The notes under the pieces are model-generated. The model was not told the DNA's origin. It searched no databases and worked only from the letters and a program-made list of their open reading frames with translations. From the NCBI GenBank assembly GCA_017509155.1, contig JAFWQE010000121.1, positions 1 through 32,545 on the forward strand: a stretch of DNA of 32,545 nt. The letters run 5' to 3'. The first letter of the stretch is position 1, and the number at the start of each line of letters is the position of its first letter. The translations under genes and the position numbers were made by a program. Positions 1 through 9,500 of the stretch are shown piece by piece. The stretch is from Prevotella sp. (GTDB lineage Bacteria > Bacteroidota > Bacteroidia > Bacteroidales > Bacteroidaceae).

Positions 1-110
1 AACACACGACCATAGTACCCAGGGCGTTGCCCTGGGCTGGTTGCTGCTGGCCTTCCAGGCCGATTATTCCAGATGTGTATAAAGAGTAGCCCTTCGGAGG
101 GGCTGGGGGA
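1..110 (+). repeat. Left-end copy of composite GC-rich palindromic repeat
   Basis: Bases 1-57 are identical to the last 57 bases of the window (32489-32545). The copy contains a perfect hairpin, CCCAGGGC-GTT-GCCCTGGG, near 18-36. It continues through a GTGTATAAAGAGTAG segment (about 73-88) into a GGGG-rich stretch. The same modules occur in the same order on the opposite strand at 32400 down to about 32265. It is a dispersed repeat or the junction of a circular contig; no coding function is seen. Confidence 0.75.
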
Positions 111-116
111 GATAAG

Positions 117-155
117 AAAAAGGAGCTTAAGAGCAAAGCCCCTAAACTCCTTTTT
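117..155 (-). terminator. Intrinsic terminator of the OmpA-type lipoprotein gene
   Basis: The arms AAAAAGGAG (117-125) and CTCCTTTTT (147-155) are complementary, and the short stretch between them pairs imperfectly. On the minus strand the stem ends in a T-run just downstream of the stop codon at 174, as expected for a rho-independent terminator. Confidence 0.7.
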
Positions 156-173
156 TATTGGTTTCCTGAGTGT

Positions 174-1028
174 TTAATCCTCTGGTGCCTGGTCGATGAG
201 GTCCATGAACTGGTCGAGCTTCGGCGTGATGATGATCTGCGTGCGACGGTTGCGCTGCTTGCCCAGTGCGGTGTCGTTGCTGGCCAGCGGGTTGTATTCA
301 CCACGTCCGCCTGCAGTGAGTCGCTTCGGGTCTACGCCATAGTTGTTCTGCAGATACTGCACCACGCTGGAGGCGCGCAGACAAGAGAGGTCCCAGTTGT
401 TGCGGATGTTCTCGCGCGTGATGGGCACATTGTCGGTGTTACCCTCCACGAGCACGTCGTAGTCCTTGTAGTCCATGATGATCTTGGCAATCTTCGACAG
501 GGTCTCGGCGGCGCGATCGTTGATTTCGTAGGAGCCGCTCTTGTAGAGCATGTTGTCGGCCAGTGAGATGTAGACGACGCCTTTCAGCACCTGCACGTCG
601 ACCTCCTTGAGCTCTTCCTTCGAGAGCGAGCGTGTGAGGTTGTTGGTGAGCACCATATTGAGCGAGTCGCTCTTCGATTTCACCTCCACCAGATGGCGGA
701 TGTACTGGTTCGACTCGTTGATCTGGTCAACCAGTTTCTCAATGGAGATGTTGTTCTGCGAGGCGTTGCTCAGACTCTTGTCGAGGGAGCCCTGCAGTGC
801 GGCGTAGTCTTTCTTGGCCTGAGCGAGCTGCTCTTCGAGCGATGTGACGCGGGCATTGGCGGCGGCCAGCTGTTCCTTGGTGACCTGCCAGTTGGTGTTC
901 AGCTGGCTGTTCTCATCCTGGAGGTTCTGGTTGGTCAACCGGCAGTTGTCCAGGTCCTTCTTGCTTGCGCAGCTGGTCATGACAAGCGCGCCTGCCATCA
1001 AGGCGATGAGCAATCCATTCTTTTTCAT
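174..1028 (-). CDS. OmpA-family peptidoglycan-binding lipoprotein
   Basis: A 284-residue envelope protein expected to anchor the outer membrane to peptidoglycan. It starts with a lipoprotein signal peptide whose lipobox, LVMTSC, puts the lipidated cysteine at residue 20. Residues about 30-110 are rich in Gln, Ala, Leu and Glu with a heptad-like pattern, suggesting a coiled-coil spacer. An OmpA C-terminal domain covers about residues 165-270, with EGNTDNVP, NWDLSCLRA and GRGEYNPLASN-type segments and a closing RNRRTQI motif; the Asp and Arg of NWDLSCLRA fit the diaminopimelate-binding positions. It has its own terminator at 117-155. The upstream sequence has only a poor match to the -7 element (TATTATTG, 1084-1091 on the minus strand). 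The family call is secure; the specific role is unknown. Confidence 0.9.
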   Translation of the reverse strand: MKKNGLLIALMAGALVMTSCASKKDLDNCRLTNQNLQDENSQLNTNWQVTKEQLAAANARVTSLEEQLAQAKKDYAALQGSLDKSLSNASQNNISIEKLVDQINESNQYIRHLVEVKSKSDSLNMVLTNNLTRSLSKEELKEVDVQVLKGVVYISLADNMLYKSGSYEINDRAAETLSKIAKIIMDYKDYDVLVEGNTDNVPITRENIRNNWDLSCLRASSVVQYLQNNYGVDPKRLTAGGRGEYNPLASNDTALGKQRNRRTQIIITPKLDQFMDLIDQAPED

Positions 1029-1193
1029 GTCTGTTTTCCTTTCTATTTTAATGATTGATGATTATTTTGGCTACATTTCGGTGCAATAATAGCGCATTTT
1101 CTTCTATTAAGACGAATAAAGCATGAAAAAATTGCTTTGGTTTAGTGATTTTTAACCACGCGACACCACAGCTTATCTAATATTAACGGAGGA

Positions 1194-1243
1194 AAGCCCC
1201 ACCAACGGCCCCTGATGGGGACGAAAGTGGGGCTTCTCTTTTT
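1194..1243. terminator. Hairpin with T-run, possible bidirectional terminator
   Basis: The arms AAGCCCCAC (1194-1202) and GTGGGGCTT (1227-1235) pair perfectly, with a smaller CCCC-TGAT-GGGG hairpin inside. It lies just after the stop of the regulator gene at 1246. The better T-run (1237-1244) is on the plus strand, so orientation is ambiguous. For the minus-strand regulator transcript the trailing U-tract is short. Confidence 0.5.
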
Positions 1244-1245
1244 TG

Positions 1246-4230
1246 TCATTCTCCCGCTGATTGAGTGAAGCTGCTGGGTGGGACGCCATACTGTCGATGG
1301 AAGCAACGCGTGAAATACTTGGGGTCGTTGAAGCCAACGCTGAAGGCGATGTCGGCCACATTGCGCGACTGGTTCTTGCGCTGCAGCAGCTCGTGGGCGA
1401 TGTTCAGTCGGTAGTTGCGGATGAACTGCGAGGCGGGCATTCCCGTCTCCACGTTGAGCCGCTTGCTGAGCAGCGAGCGGCTCATGCCCATGGCCTCGCA
1501 CATCTGCTGCACGCCGAATTCCGAGTTCTTGTAGTTCTGCTCCATGATTGTCATGACGCGGTCCATGAAGGGCACCTCCTTCAGGCGGGCCTCCTGGTTG
1601 TCGGCCTCGGCGGTCTTGTTGGTGCTCTCCTCCAGACGCTGCTGAATGTGCAGGATGTCCTGTATGCGTGCCTGCATCTGCTCGGGATTGCGGCTCTCGC
1701 GCACGGCCTTCTCGATGGGTTCCATCAGCCGTCGCTCCTCCTCTTTCTTGATGCGCGCGCTGAGCTTCATCATGCGCTGCCGGTAGAGCCACGAGGCGAG
1801 TGCCACGAGCAAGATGAGCAGACCACTGAGGAACCACCAGCTATGCCAGAAGTAGGGAGTGACCTCTATGTTGAGCGTCAGCAGCTCGGACTCCTCGTCG
1901 CTGTAGGCCGAATCGTAGCGCACCTCAAGGCGGAAGGAGCCGGAGGGCAGCGAGGTGTAGCGCACGCTGTGCTCGCCGGCGGGCAGCTGGGTCCATTCTT
2001 TGTCGAGACCGCGCAGCCGATAGCTGTAGGTGCCGCTGTTCTCGCTGGCGTAGTTGAGGGCAGAGAAGCTGAGCACGATGGACTTGTTGCTCTCGTGGAG
2101 GCGCAACAGCTGCACCTGCGAGATGTCGGCATCGATGTAGCGAGAGTCTGCCGTGGCGTCCTCATTGTCCACGGTGAGATGGGTGAACCGCAGCTTTCGC
2201 ACGGGGATGGTGGCACGCTGGTCGATGCCAGTCAGCTCGGTGAGTCCCCTGACAGAGCCGAGGAAGATGGTGCCGTCGGGCCCTTTCACGGCCGAGTTCC
2301 AGTAAAACTGCTCGCTGAGCAGGCCGTCGTCGACACCGTAGTTGGCAAACACCTCGGCATCGGGATTGAGCAGCGAGAGGCCGTAGTTGGTGGTTATCCA
2401 GAACTGTCCGTGCCCGTCTTCCACGATGCCTTTCACGGCATTGTTGGCCAGTCCCTGCTGCATGGTGTAGCGGGTGAAGTGCTCGTGTCCGCTCTTGTCG
2501 ATGGTCCGGTGGTAGAGTCCGTATTCATTGCTGCCCAGCCACAGTGTTCCGTCGTGGGCCTGATAGAAACATGAGATTTTCTCTATGACGCGGCTGTCGG
2601 GGTCGTCGAGCCGATAGCGAATGGCACGGCACGGGAACCGTCCGCGGGCGTCGCGCTTCTTGAGGCTGACCACCCTTGCCCCGTCGAGACATCCCATCCA
2701 AAGCTCGCCCTCGGCGGTGACGAGCGACCCGATGCAGCCCCTCACATCGCGGCAGCCTTCGAAAGGCTCGCGGATGGTGGCCGTGGCGAAATCGTAGAAG
2801 AAGAGACCGGTGTTGGCGCCTATCCAAAGGCCGTTGTTGAAGGGGTCGAAAGCCAGTGCGCCGATGTATTGCAGCAGGTTGTCGAAGGTATTGCCCGAGG
2901 AAAAGACAGACAGACGGTCGGTGGCGAGGTCGACAGTGCACAGACCGCCGCCCCAGGTGCCCACCCACAGTCGGCCATGGTTGTCGGCACAAAGGGTGGA
3001 GACGGAGTTGTGGGGCAGCGCGCTGTTGGCGGTTGTCAGGTGGGCAAAACCGTCTTGGCCGGGCTCGCGCCTGTTCAGACCGCCCTCCACCGTGCCCACC
3101 CAGAGCGTACCGTCGGCCTCCACATACATGGCGTTCACCGCATTGGCCGAGAGCGAAGAAGGACTGTCGGCATGGTGGGCGAAGTTGCGGAGCTGCAGCT
3201 GGCGCGGAGTGAGGCGGGTGATGCCGCCTGTTTCGGTGGCAATCCATATCTGCTGGCCCAGCAGGAACACCTGCGTGACGTAGTCGCTCGACAAAGGCGT
3301 GGGCGAGGTGGTGGTGAGATGCTCGAAGCTGTTGGTCTGTGGATGGTAGATGTTTAGTCCGCAAAGGGTGCCCACGAGAAGGGTTCCGTCGGGCAGGAGT
3401 GTCAGACAGGTGGCCGCATTGTGCGACAGGCTGGCAGGGTCGGCGGTGTGGGTGTAGTGGTTGAGCTGGTGACTGTGGATGTCGTAGCGGTAGAGGCCAT
3501 TGACGGTAGACGCCCAGATGAAGTCCTCCTGACGCAGGAAATCGGACACGTAGGCGGAGTGCAGCTCGGTGTTGCTGGCCATGACGTCCTGACGCTGCAG
3601 GCTGTTTCCCCTGGGCACCAGCTTGTAGAGACCGCCATCGACAGCCGCCCACACGGTGCCATTGCCCTCCACGTCGCGCACCCTGACGACAGGAGCGTTG
3701 CCCGACTCATAGGCATAGGCCAGTGGTTTCTGCGGGTTACCCTCCGCATCGAATGATATATAGTATATATATGTACGCGCGACGAGCCACATGTTTCCCT
3801 TGCTGTCGCAATAGCTTCCCACTGCGGGTCTGGCGAGAATGGAGTCGATGTCGGCGTGGCCGTTGGGGAAAGGCGACAGCTTGCGCATCGTGACGAGGTC
3901 GATGACATCGGTGCCTTCCTCGTAGCTTACCCAAAGACGGTGGAAGCCATCTTCAGAGAGCGAGCGGCAGGAGTTGCTTCTCGGCGAGAAACCCATGTTG
4001 TAGACCGTGGGAGAATAGAACGTATAGCCGTCGTATTTGAGCAGTCCGCCGCCCTGCGAGGCAATCCAGATGAAGCCGTAGCTGTCGGTAAGCAGGGCGT
4101 CGACATGGTTGTTGGGCAGTCCGGTCCGCATGTCCAGCACCGACAGGTTGTAGCGCTCGGCAAAGGATGTCTGGCCCCAGGCGTGGAGCGTTGCGGCAAC
4201 GGAGAGGAGGAACAGGAGCAGCTTTTTCAT
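1246..4230 (-). CDS. Transmembrane beta-propeller/Y_Y_Y sensor with AraC-type DNA-binding domain, no kinase or receiver
   Basis: A 994-residue protein with the outer parts of a Bacteroidetes hybrid two-component system (HTCS). A signal peptide (about 1-20) is followed by repeated propeller blades with motifs such as GFIWIAS, GTLWVGT and GRLWVGTWGGGL up to about residue 690. A Y_Y_Y-type beta-sandwich spans about 715-790 and a single membrane helix about 798-816. After the membrane come a charged, probably coiled-coil linker (about 820-890) and an AraC helix-turn-helix domain (about 890-990) ending GVPPSSF. There is no histidine kinase H-box, ATPase domain or receiver domain between helix and HTH, so it is predicted to act as a one-component membrane-bound regulator. 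The endo-arabinanase gene lies 56 bases upstream on the same strand, suggesting arabinan-derived oligosaccharides as the signal (inference). Canonical HTCS proteins are about 1300-1400 residues. Confidence 0.88.
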   Translation of the reverse strand: MKKLLLFLLSVAATLHAWGQTSFAERYNLSVLDMRTGLPNNHVDALLTDSYGFIWIASQGGGLLKYDGYTFYSPTVYNMGFSPRSNSCRSLSEDGFHRLWVSYEEGTDVIDLVTMRKLSPFPNGHADIDSILARPAVGSYCDSKGNMWLVARTYIYYISFDAEGNPQKPLAYAYESGNAPVVRVRDVEGNGTVWAAVDGGLYKLVPRGNSLQRQDVMASNTELHSAYVSDFLRQEDFIWASTVNGLYRYDIHSHQLNHYTHTADPASLSHNAATCLTLLPDGTLLVGTLCGLNIYHPQTNSFEHLTTTSPTPLSSDYVTQVFLLGQQIWIATETGGITRLTPRQLQLRNFAHHADSPSSLSANAVNAMYVEADGTLWVGTVEGGLNRREPGQDGFAHLTTANSALPHNSVSTLCADNHGRLWVGTWGGGLCTVDLATDRLSVFSSGNTFDNLLQYIGALAFDPFNNGLWIGANTGLFFYDFATATIREPFEGCRDVRGCIGSLVTAEGELWMGCLDGARVVSLKKRDARGRFPCRAIRYRLDDPDSRVIEKISCFYQAHDGTLWLGSNEYGLYHRTIDKSGHEHFTRYTMQQGLANNAVKGIVEDGHGQFWITTNYGLSLLNPDAEVFANYGVDDGLLSEQFYWNSAVKGPDGTIFLGSVRGLTELTGIDQRATIPVRKLRFTHLTVDNEDATADSRYIDADISQVQLLRLHESNKSIVLSFSALNYASENSGTYSYRLRGLDKEWTQLPAGEHSVRYTSLPSGSFRLEVRYDSAYSDEESELLTLNIEVTPYFWHSWWFLSGLLILLVALASWLYRQRMMKLSARIKKEEERRLMEPIEKAVRESRNPEQMQARIQDILHIQQRLEESTNKTAEADNQEARLKEVPFMDRVMTIMEQNYKNSEFGVQQMCEAMGMSRSLLSKRLNVETGMPASQFIRNYRLNIAHELLQRKNQSRNVADIAFSVGFNDPKYFTRCFHRQYGVPPSSFTQSAGE

Positions 4231-4286
4231 GTCAGAAGGCTGTTTTACGGAATGGAAAGCGGTGGGCAGACGCGGTCACGGCGGCA

Positions 4287-5321
4287 CTATTGCAGCTCGG
4301 GCCAACCGTCGGCGGTCCACCGAATGGTTTTCTGCACCAGCACAGAGGCGCCTTCGAGGGGCACGCTGTAGCCGTGGCAGATGAAGATGTCTTCGTTGTT
4401 CAGGTGATAGGCGGCACAGTGGCCCAGGGCCTCAAACGCCTTCTTGTCGCCCTCGATGAGCAGGTTTCCACCACCCAGACGCATGTCCATACCGAGGCGG
4501 TCTGTATAGGGGCCTTCCACGCGGCGGCTTCTTCCCACAGCCACTCTGTAGTTGCTCTTGGCACCTCGACAGCAGTAATCCCAGGCCACAAAAAGGTAAT
4601 AGTAGCCACCGTGCTTCATGATGAACGGCGCCTCGATGGCGTTCTGGCCGGCGAACTTCGATGTGGGGTTCTGCTCGGCGCGGCTTGTGTTGCCCGGTGC
4701 ATGGCGGCGTGCGATGGTGCGCGGACGCCAGCCTTTCATGGGGTGCATGGTGTCGTCGAGGCGAATGAGCTGTATGCCGTCCCAGAAAGAGCCCCAGGTC
4801 ATCCAGGGCTGGTCGTTGTCGTCAATGATGATGTTCGGGTCAATGGCGTTCCAGTCGTCGCGCTTTCCCTTCGAGGCGACGACACATCCCTCATCGCGCC
4901 ACGCATAGTCGGGCGAGGAGGGATTGAGCGTTGGACTGCTGATGAGGCCGATGGCCGAGGTGTTCACGCCAAAGGAGGAACAGCTGTACATCATCCACCA
5001 GCGGCCGTGCCAGCGAATGATGTCGGGAGCCCAGATGTGGCGGCGGAACTCGGGCACCGAGTCATGGGTCCACGCAGGCACGTTGTCCGTGAGCACGCCC
5101 TCGGGATAGACGGTCCATGTTTGGCGGTCGGTGGACGTGGCCATCATGATGTTCACGCCTGTGGCATACAGATAGTAGGTGCCGTCTTCATAGGCCATGA
5201 CGGGGTCATGGACCATCAGCGTGTCGGTCTTGAACGGATGGCGGGGCCGGTGGCTGCGGTTGTCCTGGGCCTGGGCGGTGAGGGAGGCCAGCAAGAGCAG
5301 GGCGGAAAAGAAGATTTTCAT
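4287..5321 (-). CDS. Secreted GH43 endo-1,5-alpha-L-arabinanase (Arb43A-like)
   Basis: A 344-residue glycoside hydrolase predicted to cleave alpha-1,5-linked arabinan. The signal peptide ends near residue 19 (LTAQAQ). Five-bladed GH43 propeller hallmarks are visible: catalytic-base Asp39 in the VHDPVMAYEDGTYYLY segment, Asp161 in NAIDPNIIIDD, general-acid Glu230 in AIEAPFIMKHGGYYYLF, and His301 in LGHCAAY at the usual metal-coordinating His position. The segments NTSAIGL, LNPSSPDY, WGSFWDGIQL and WDYCCRGAKSNYRVAVGRS closely match what I recall of Cellvibrio Arb43A, which supports arabinanase over beta-xylosidase. It has no accessory domain and no lipobox, so it is probably periplasmic. It lies between chromate transporter genes and the kinase-less regulator, all on one strand with gaps of about 56 bases. 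Confidence 0.9.
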   Translation of the reverse strand: MKIFFSALLLLASLTAQAQDNRSHRPRHPFKTDTLMVHDPVMAYEDGTYYLYATGVNIMMATSTDRQTWTVYPEGVLTDNVPAWTHDSVPEFRRHIWAPDIIRWHGRWWMMYSCSSFGVNTSAIGLISSPTLNPSSPDYAWRDEGCVVASKGKRDDWNAIDPNIIIDDNDQPWMTWGSFWDGIQLIRLDDTMHPMKGWRPRTIARRHAPGNTSRAEQNPTSKFAGQNAIEAPFIMKHGGYYYLFVAWDYCCRGAKSNYRVAVGRSRRVEGPYTDRLGMDMRLGGGNLLIEGDKKAFEALGHCAAYHLNNEDIFICHGYSVPLEGASVLVQKTIRWTADGWPELQ

Positions 5322-5378
5322 GTTTTTTGATTGTAGCGGATTGATGATTGATTTTAAGTAGATAGCTTTTTCGGGAGT

Positions 5379-5954
5379 TCAATAGAACAGGATGATGCCC
5401 GCCACGGCACAGTAGAGAATCATTCGGATTGGGTTGATTTTCATGAACTTCGTGGCGACAAAGGTGGCAATAAACAGAGCGCAGCTGATGGTGAACTGCC
5501 ACGGATTCGTCTCGGGCGTGGAGAAGTTGTCGGGCGTCATCAGCAGCAGTGTGGCGGCAGCCAGCAGGCCCACCACGGCTGGTCTGAGACCCATGAAGAC
5601 GCTCTGCACCGTCTGGGTTTTCATGTATTTCATGAACAAGCGACTGATGAGAATCATCAGGATGAGCGAAGGCAGCATGAGTGCAAAGGTGGATGTGGCA
5701 GAGCCAAGGACGGCCATCGGCATGCTGTAGCCGGCTTTTTTGATGACGGTGTAGCCGCAATATGTCGCCGAGTTAATGCCAACTGGACCAGGTGTCATCT
5801 GGCTGATGGCCACAATGTCGGTGAACTCTGCGGTGGTCAGCCAGCCCCAATGGCGCACCACCTCGTCCTGAATCAGCGACAGCATGCCATAGCCGCCGCC
5901 AAAACCGAAAAGGCCTATCTCAAAGAAGGTGATGAAAAGATAGAGGTAAATCAT
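5379..5954 (-). CDS. Chromate transporter family protein, second half-size subunit
   Basis: A 191-residue integral membrane protein with one CHR domain. The family signature is clear near the N-terminus: FGFGGGYGML, then SQMTPGPVGINSATYCGY around residues 51-70, and GLRPAVVGLL around 125. About five or six hydrophobic segments follow. It is half the length of the fused two-domain ChrA. It starts 24 bases after the stop of another half-size CHR gene (5978-6520), so the two probably form an antiparallel heterodimer. Chromate efflux is only the family name; the true substrate in gut-type Bacteroidetes is not known from sequence. Confidence 0.88.
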   Translation of the reverse strand: MIYLYLFITFFEIGLFGFGGGYGMLSLIQDEVVRHWGWLTTAEFTDIVAISQMTPGPVGINSATYCGYTVIKKAGYSMPMAVLGSATSTFALMLPSLILMILISRLFMKYMKTQTVQSVFMGLRPAVVGLLAAATLLLMTPDNFSTPETNPWQFTISCALFIATFVATKFMKINPIRMILYCAVAGIILFY

Positions 5955-5977
5955 TCACTTTTTCTATTTTGGGGTCA

Positions 5978-6520
5978 TTATTCTGTGGGCTGGATGTACT
6001 TGCCGTAGACATATCCCGCCACGGCCGCTGCGATGATGATGAGGATGGGCGACACGCCCAGCAGCCAGATGAGCAGGGCTCCGCCGATGGGAATCCAGCA
6101 GGTGGAGAGGCTGATGTGCGCTCGTTTGGCCAGATTGAAGGTGGGAACGGCTATCAGGGCCACCACGGCGGGGCGGATGCCTTTGAACATAGCGGCCACG
6201 ACGCGGTTGTCTTCGAAGCTGTGGAAGAACATTGCGATGAGCAGGATGATGACAAACGAGGGCAGCGCGGTGGCCACCGAAGCGCACCAGGCGCCTTTCC
6301 GCTGCCGCAGCTTATAGCCGATGAACGTGCTTATATTGATGGCAAAGACGCCCGGACAACTCTGCGCGATGGCGATAAGGTCAAGGAGTTCGTCCTTGGA
6401 AACCCACTGGTGCTTGTCCACGACTTCCGACTCGATGAGCGGAATCATGGCATAGCCACCACCGAAGGTGACTATGCCAATCTTGAAGAATGTTCTGAAC
6501 AGCTCGGTGTACAGGCTCAT
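5978..6520 (-). CDS. Chromate transporter family protein, first half-size subunit
   Basis: A 180-residue membrane protein with a single CHR domain. It has FGGGYAMIPLIE near the N-terminus, IAIAQSCPGVFAINISTFIGYKL in the second conserved block, and GIRPAVVALI near the middle, followed by hydrophobic segments to the C-terminus. Its start codon overlaps the purL stop codon in an ATGA arrangement (6517-6520), so it is very likely translationally coupled to purL. Its partner gene follows 23 bases downstream. The pair is typical of short-chain bipartite CHR transporters. The link to a purine gene has no obvious functional reason and may just be operon neighbourhood. Confidence 0.88.
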   Translation of the reverse strand: MSLYTELFRTFFKIGIVTFGGGYAMIPLIESEVVDKHQWVSKDELLDLIAIAQSCPGVFAINISTFIGYKLRQRKGAWCASVATALPSFVIILLIAMFFHSFEDNRVVAAMFKGIRPAVVALIAVPTFNLAKRAHISLSTCWIPIGGALLIWLLGVSPILIIIAAAVAGYVYGKYIQPTE

Positions 6521-9500
6521 ACGCGTCCTCTCTTCTCTATCCAGCGGCGTGCATTCACAAAGGCCTCAATCCAAGGTGTGACGTCATCCTGACGGCGACG
6601 CTGCGGATACCAGGCGCACTGCCACGGGAAGATGGCACGCTCCAAGTGGGGCATCATGGCCAGATGCCGGCCGTCGGCCGAGCAAATGCCTGCCACATCG
6701 AAGTCGCTGCCGTTGGGGTTGGCAGGATAGCCTGAATAGTTGTATTTCGCAATGATGTGATAGTCGGCCTCGCTGCCGGGAAGATGGAACTTGCCTTCTC
6801 CATGGGCCACCCACAGACCGAGCTTGCTTCCGCTGAGCGAACCGAACATCACGCTGTCGTTCTGCGGTATCTGCACGGTGATGAACTCGCTCTCGAACTT
6901 GTGGGAATCGTTGTGGAGCATTCGAGCCTTCAACGGAGAACCGAGGACTGAGGCCTGAGAACTGTCGGCAGCGTCTGTAGACGAAGCGTCATCATACCTC
7001 TCAGTTCTCAGTTCGCCGTTGTCAGTCAGTCCCAGCTCCACCATCAGCTGGCAGCCGTTGCAGATGCCGAGCGACAGGGTGTCTTCGCGGGCATAGAAGC
7101 GCTGGAGCGCCTCTTTTGCCTTGGGATTGAAGAGGAAAGCGCCTGCCCAGCCCTTTGCCGAGCCGAGCACATCGCTGTTGGAGAAGCCGCCGCAGAAGAC
7201 AATCATCTGGATGTCCTCCAGCGTCTCGCGTCCGCTAATCAGGTCGGTCATCATCACGTCTTTCACGTCGAAGCCGGCCAGATAGAGCGAATAGGCCATC
7301 TCACGTTCGCCATTGGTGCCTTTCTCGCGGATAATGGCGGCCTTGGGATGTCCGTTTTTCACATCATGGCGAGCCTTGAGTCCGTATTGCGAAAGCTTTC
7401 CGGTGAAGTCGTGGTTGAACTTCATTTCCAGCGGCTGTTTCTTGTAGTTCTCGAAGCGCTGCTCTGCGCAGCCGTTGCGACTCTGCCTGCGGTCGAGCAG
7501 ATAGGAAGGCCTATACCACACGTCGCGCAGCTGATTGATGTCGAAGGTGTACTCGTTTTCACCCTTCTTCACCACGATGGTGCGCTCCTTGGGTGTTGGA
7601 TAACCTATCTTGGCATAGCCAACGCCGACGTCCTCGAGGAATTCCTTCAGGTCGAGCTTGTGCTGGTCGCTCACCTGAATCACGACGCCTGGGTTCTCGG
7701 CCAGCAGGTTATTCACCACGCTGCCGTCCAGGTCGTGCAGGTTGACATGGATGCCTCCGGTGGTGTTGGCAAACGTCATCTCAAGCAGCGTTGTGATCAA
7801 TCCGCCGGCAGAGATGTCGTGACCGGCCATCACCCACCCTCTCTTGATGAGCTCTTGCAGGGCGTTGAAGCAGTCGACGAAGTACTCTGGGTTCTTCACC
7901 GTTGGCACATCGCTGCCCACTTTTCCCTGAGTCTGGGCGAAGGCACTGCCGCCGAGCTGCTGCTTGTCGAACGAGAAGTCTATGTGGTAGAGGCTGGAAT
8001 TCTTGTCGTTGACCAGCACAGGCGAAACGACCTTACGCACGTCGCTCACCTCACCACCGGCACTGACGATGACGGTACCCGGAGAAATGACCTTCTGGCC
8101 ATTGGGATACTGCTGGGTCATGGAAAGAGAATCCTTGCCCGTTGGCACGTTCACGCCGATGGCGCAACAGAAGTCCGACAGGGCACGCACGGCACTGTAG
8201 AGGCGTGCATCCTCGCCTTCCTGCGAACGGCAGGGCCACATCCAGTTGGCCGAAAGACTCACGCTGTTGAGCCCATCCTGCAGCGGAGCCCACACCAAAT
8301 TGGTGAGAGCCTCGGCCACGGAGAGCACACTGCCAGCCTCGGGTGAGGCAAGTCCGGCCTGAGGAGCGTGGCCCAAGGCGGTGGCAATGCCTTTCTTTCC
8401 ACGGTAGTCGAGGGCAACCACGCCGCAGTCGCTCAGCGGAAGCTGCAGCTCACCCTGACACTGCTGGCGCGCAATTTTACCCGTCACGGAGCGGTCAACT
8501 TTGTTTGTCAACCAGTCTTTACAGGCGACGGCCTCGAGCGAAAGCACCTTCTCGACCTTTTCCACAAGGCTTTCATTCGTCTCTGTCTGCGCCACTTCCA
8601 CGGGGGCATACTTGCGCTCCACGGTCTTGTCCACCATAATTGTCTTGGGCGAATGTCCAAACATCTGGGCCACATCGAGGTCAAAAGGCTTCACGCCATC
8701 TCCCTGACGGAACGAGAAGTGGGCGTCGCCGGTGGTCTCGCCAACGACATAAAGTGGTGCGCGTTCGCGCTCGGCAATCTGGCGCACATGGTCAATGTGC
8801 TGCTCGTCGATGAGCAGACCCATGCGCTCCTGACTCTCGTTAGCGATGATTTCCTTGGCGGAAAGCGTCTTGTCACCTATAGGAAGCTTGGTCATGTCTA
8901 TCTCACCGCCGCACTCTTCAACCAGCTCCGACAGGCAGTTCAGATGGCCTGCTGAGCCGTGGTCATGGATGCTTACGACGGGGTTGTTGTCTTCTTCCAC
9001 CAACGCGCGGACAAGGTTGTAGGCGCGTTTTTGCATTTCCGGGTTGGCGCGTTGCACAGCATTCAGCTCGATGCCGTTGCTATATCGGCCAGTGTCTACC
9101 GAAGACACGGAGCCGCCACCAAGCCCGATGCGGTAGTTGTCGCCACCCACGACGACGATCTTGTTGCCTTTCTGCGGCTCTTTCTTCAGACAGTCGCGCT
9201 TCTTGCCGTAGCCAACGCCGCCGGCCAGCATGATGACCTTGTCGTAGGCATACATGGTACTTGCCGACGCATCGGGCTCTTCCTCCTGATGTTCAAACGT
9301 GAGCACGGAACCGCAGATAAGCGGCTGGCCGAACTTGTTTCCGAAGTCGCTGGCGCCATTTGAGGCCTTGATGAGGATTTGTTCGGGAGTCTGGTAGAGC
9401 CATTGCCTCACGGGGAGGATGCGTTCCCACTCGCGTGCCTCGTCGCTGCGGGTGTACGACGTCATGTAGACCGCCGTTCCGGCAATGGGCCACGAGCCGG

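Noticed and set aside
69-88. Resemblance to a sequencing transposase adapter (AGATGTGTATAA...)
   Set aside because: The match breaks after 12 bases, and a diverged natural copy of the same segment is present inverted at about 32276-32295, so it is genomic repeat sequence.
1261-2574. Long open frame (437 codons) on the plus strand
   Set aside because: It lies opposite the regulator gene, whose domains are clear. Its translation is a low-complexity shadow typical of GC-rich coding strands.
4167-5330. 387-codon plus-strand open frame
   Set aside because: It runs antisense to the GH43 endo-arabinanase with catalytic motifs; no recognisable domain.
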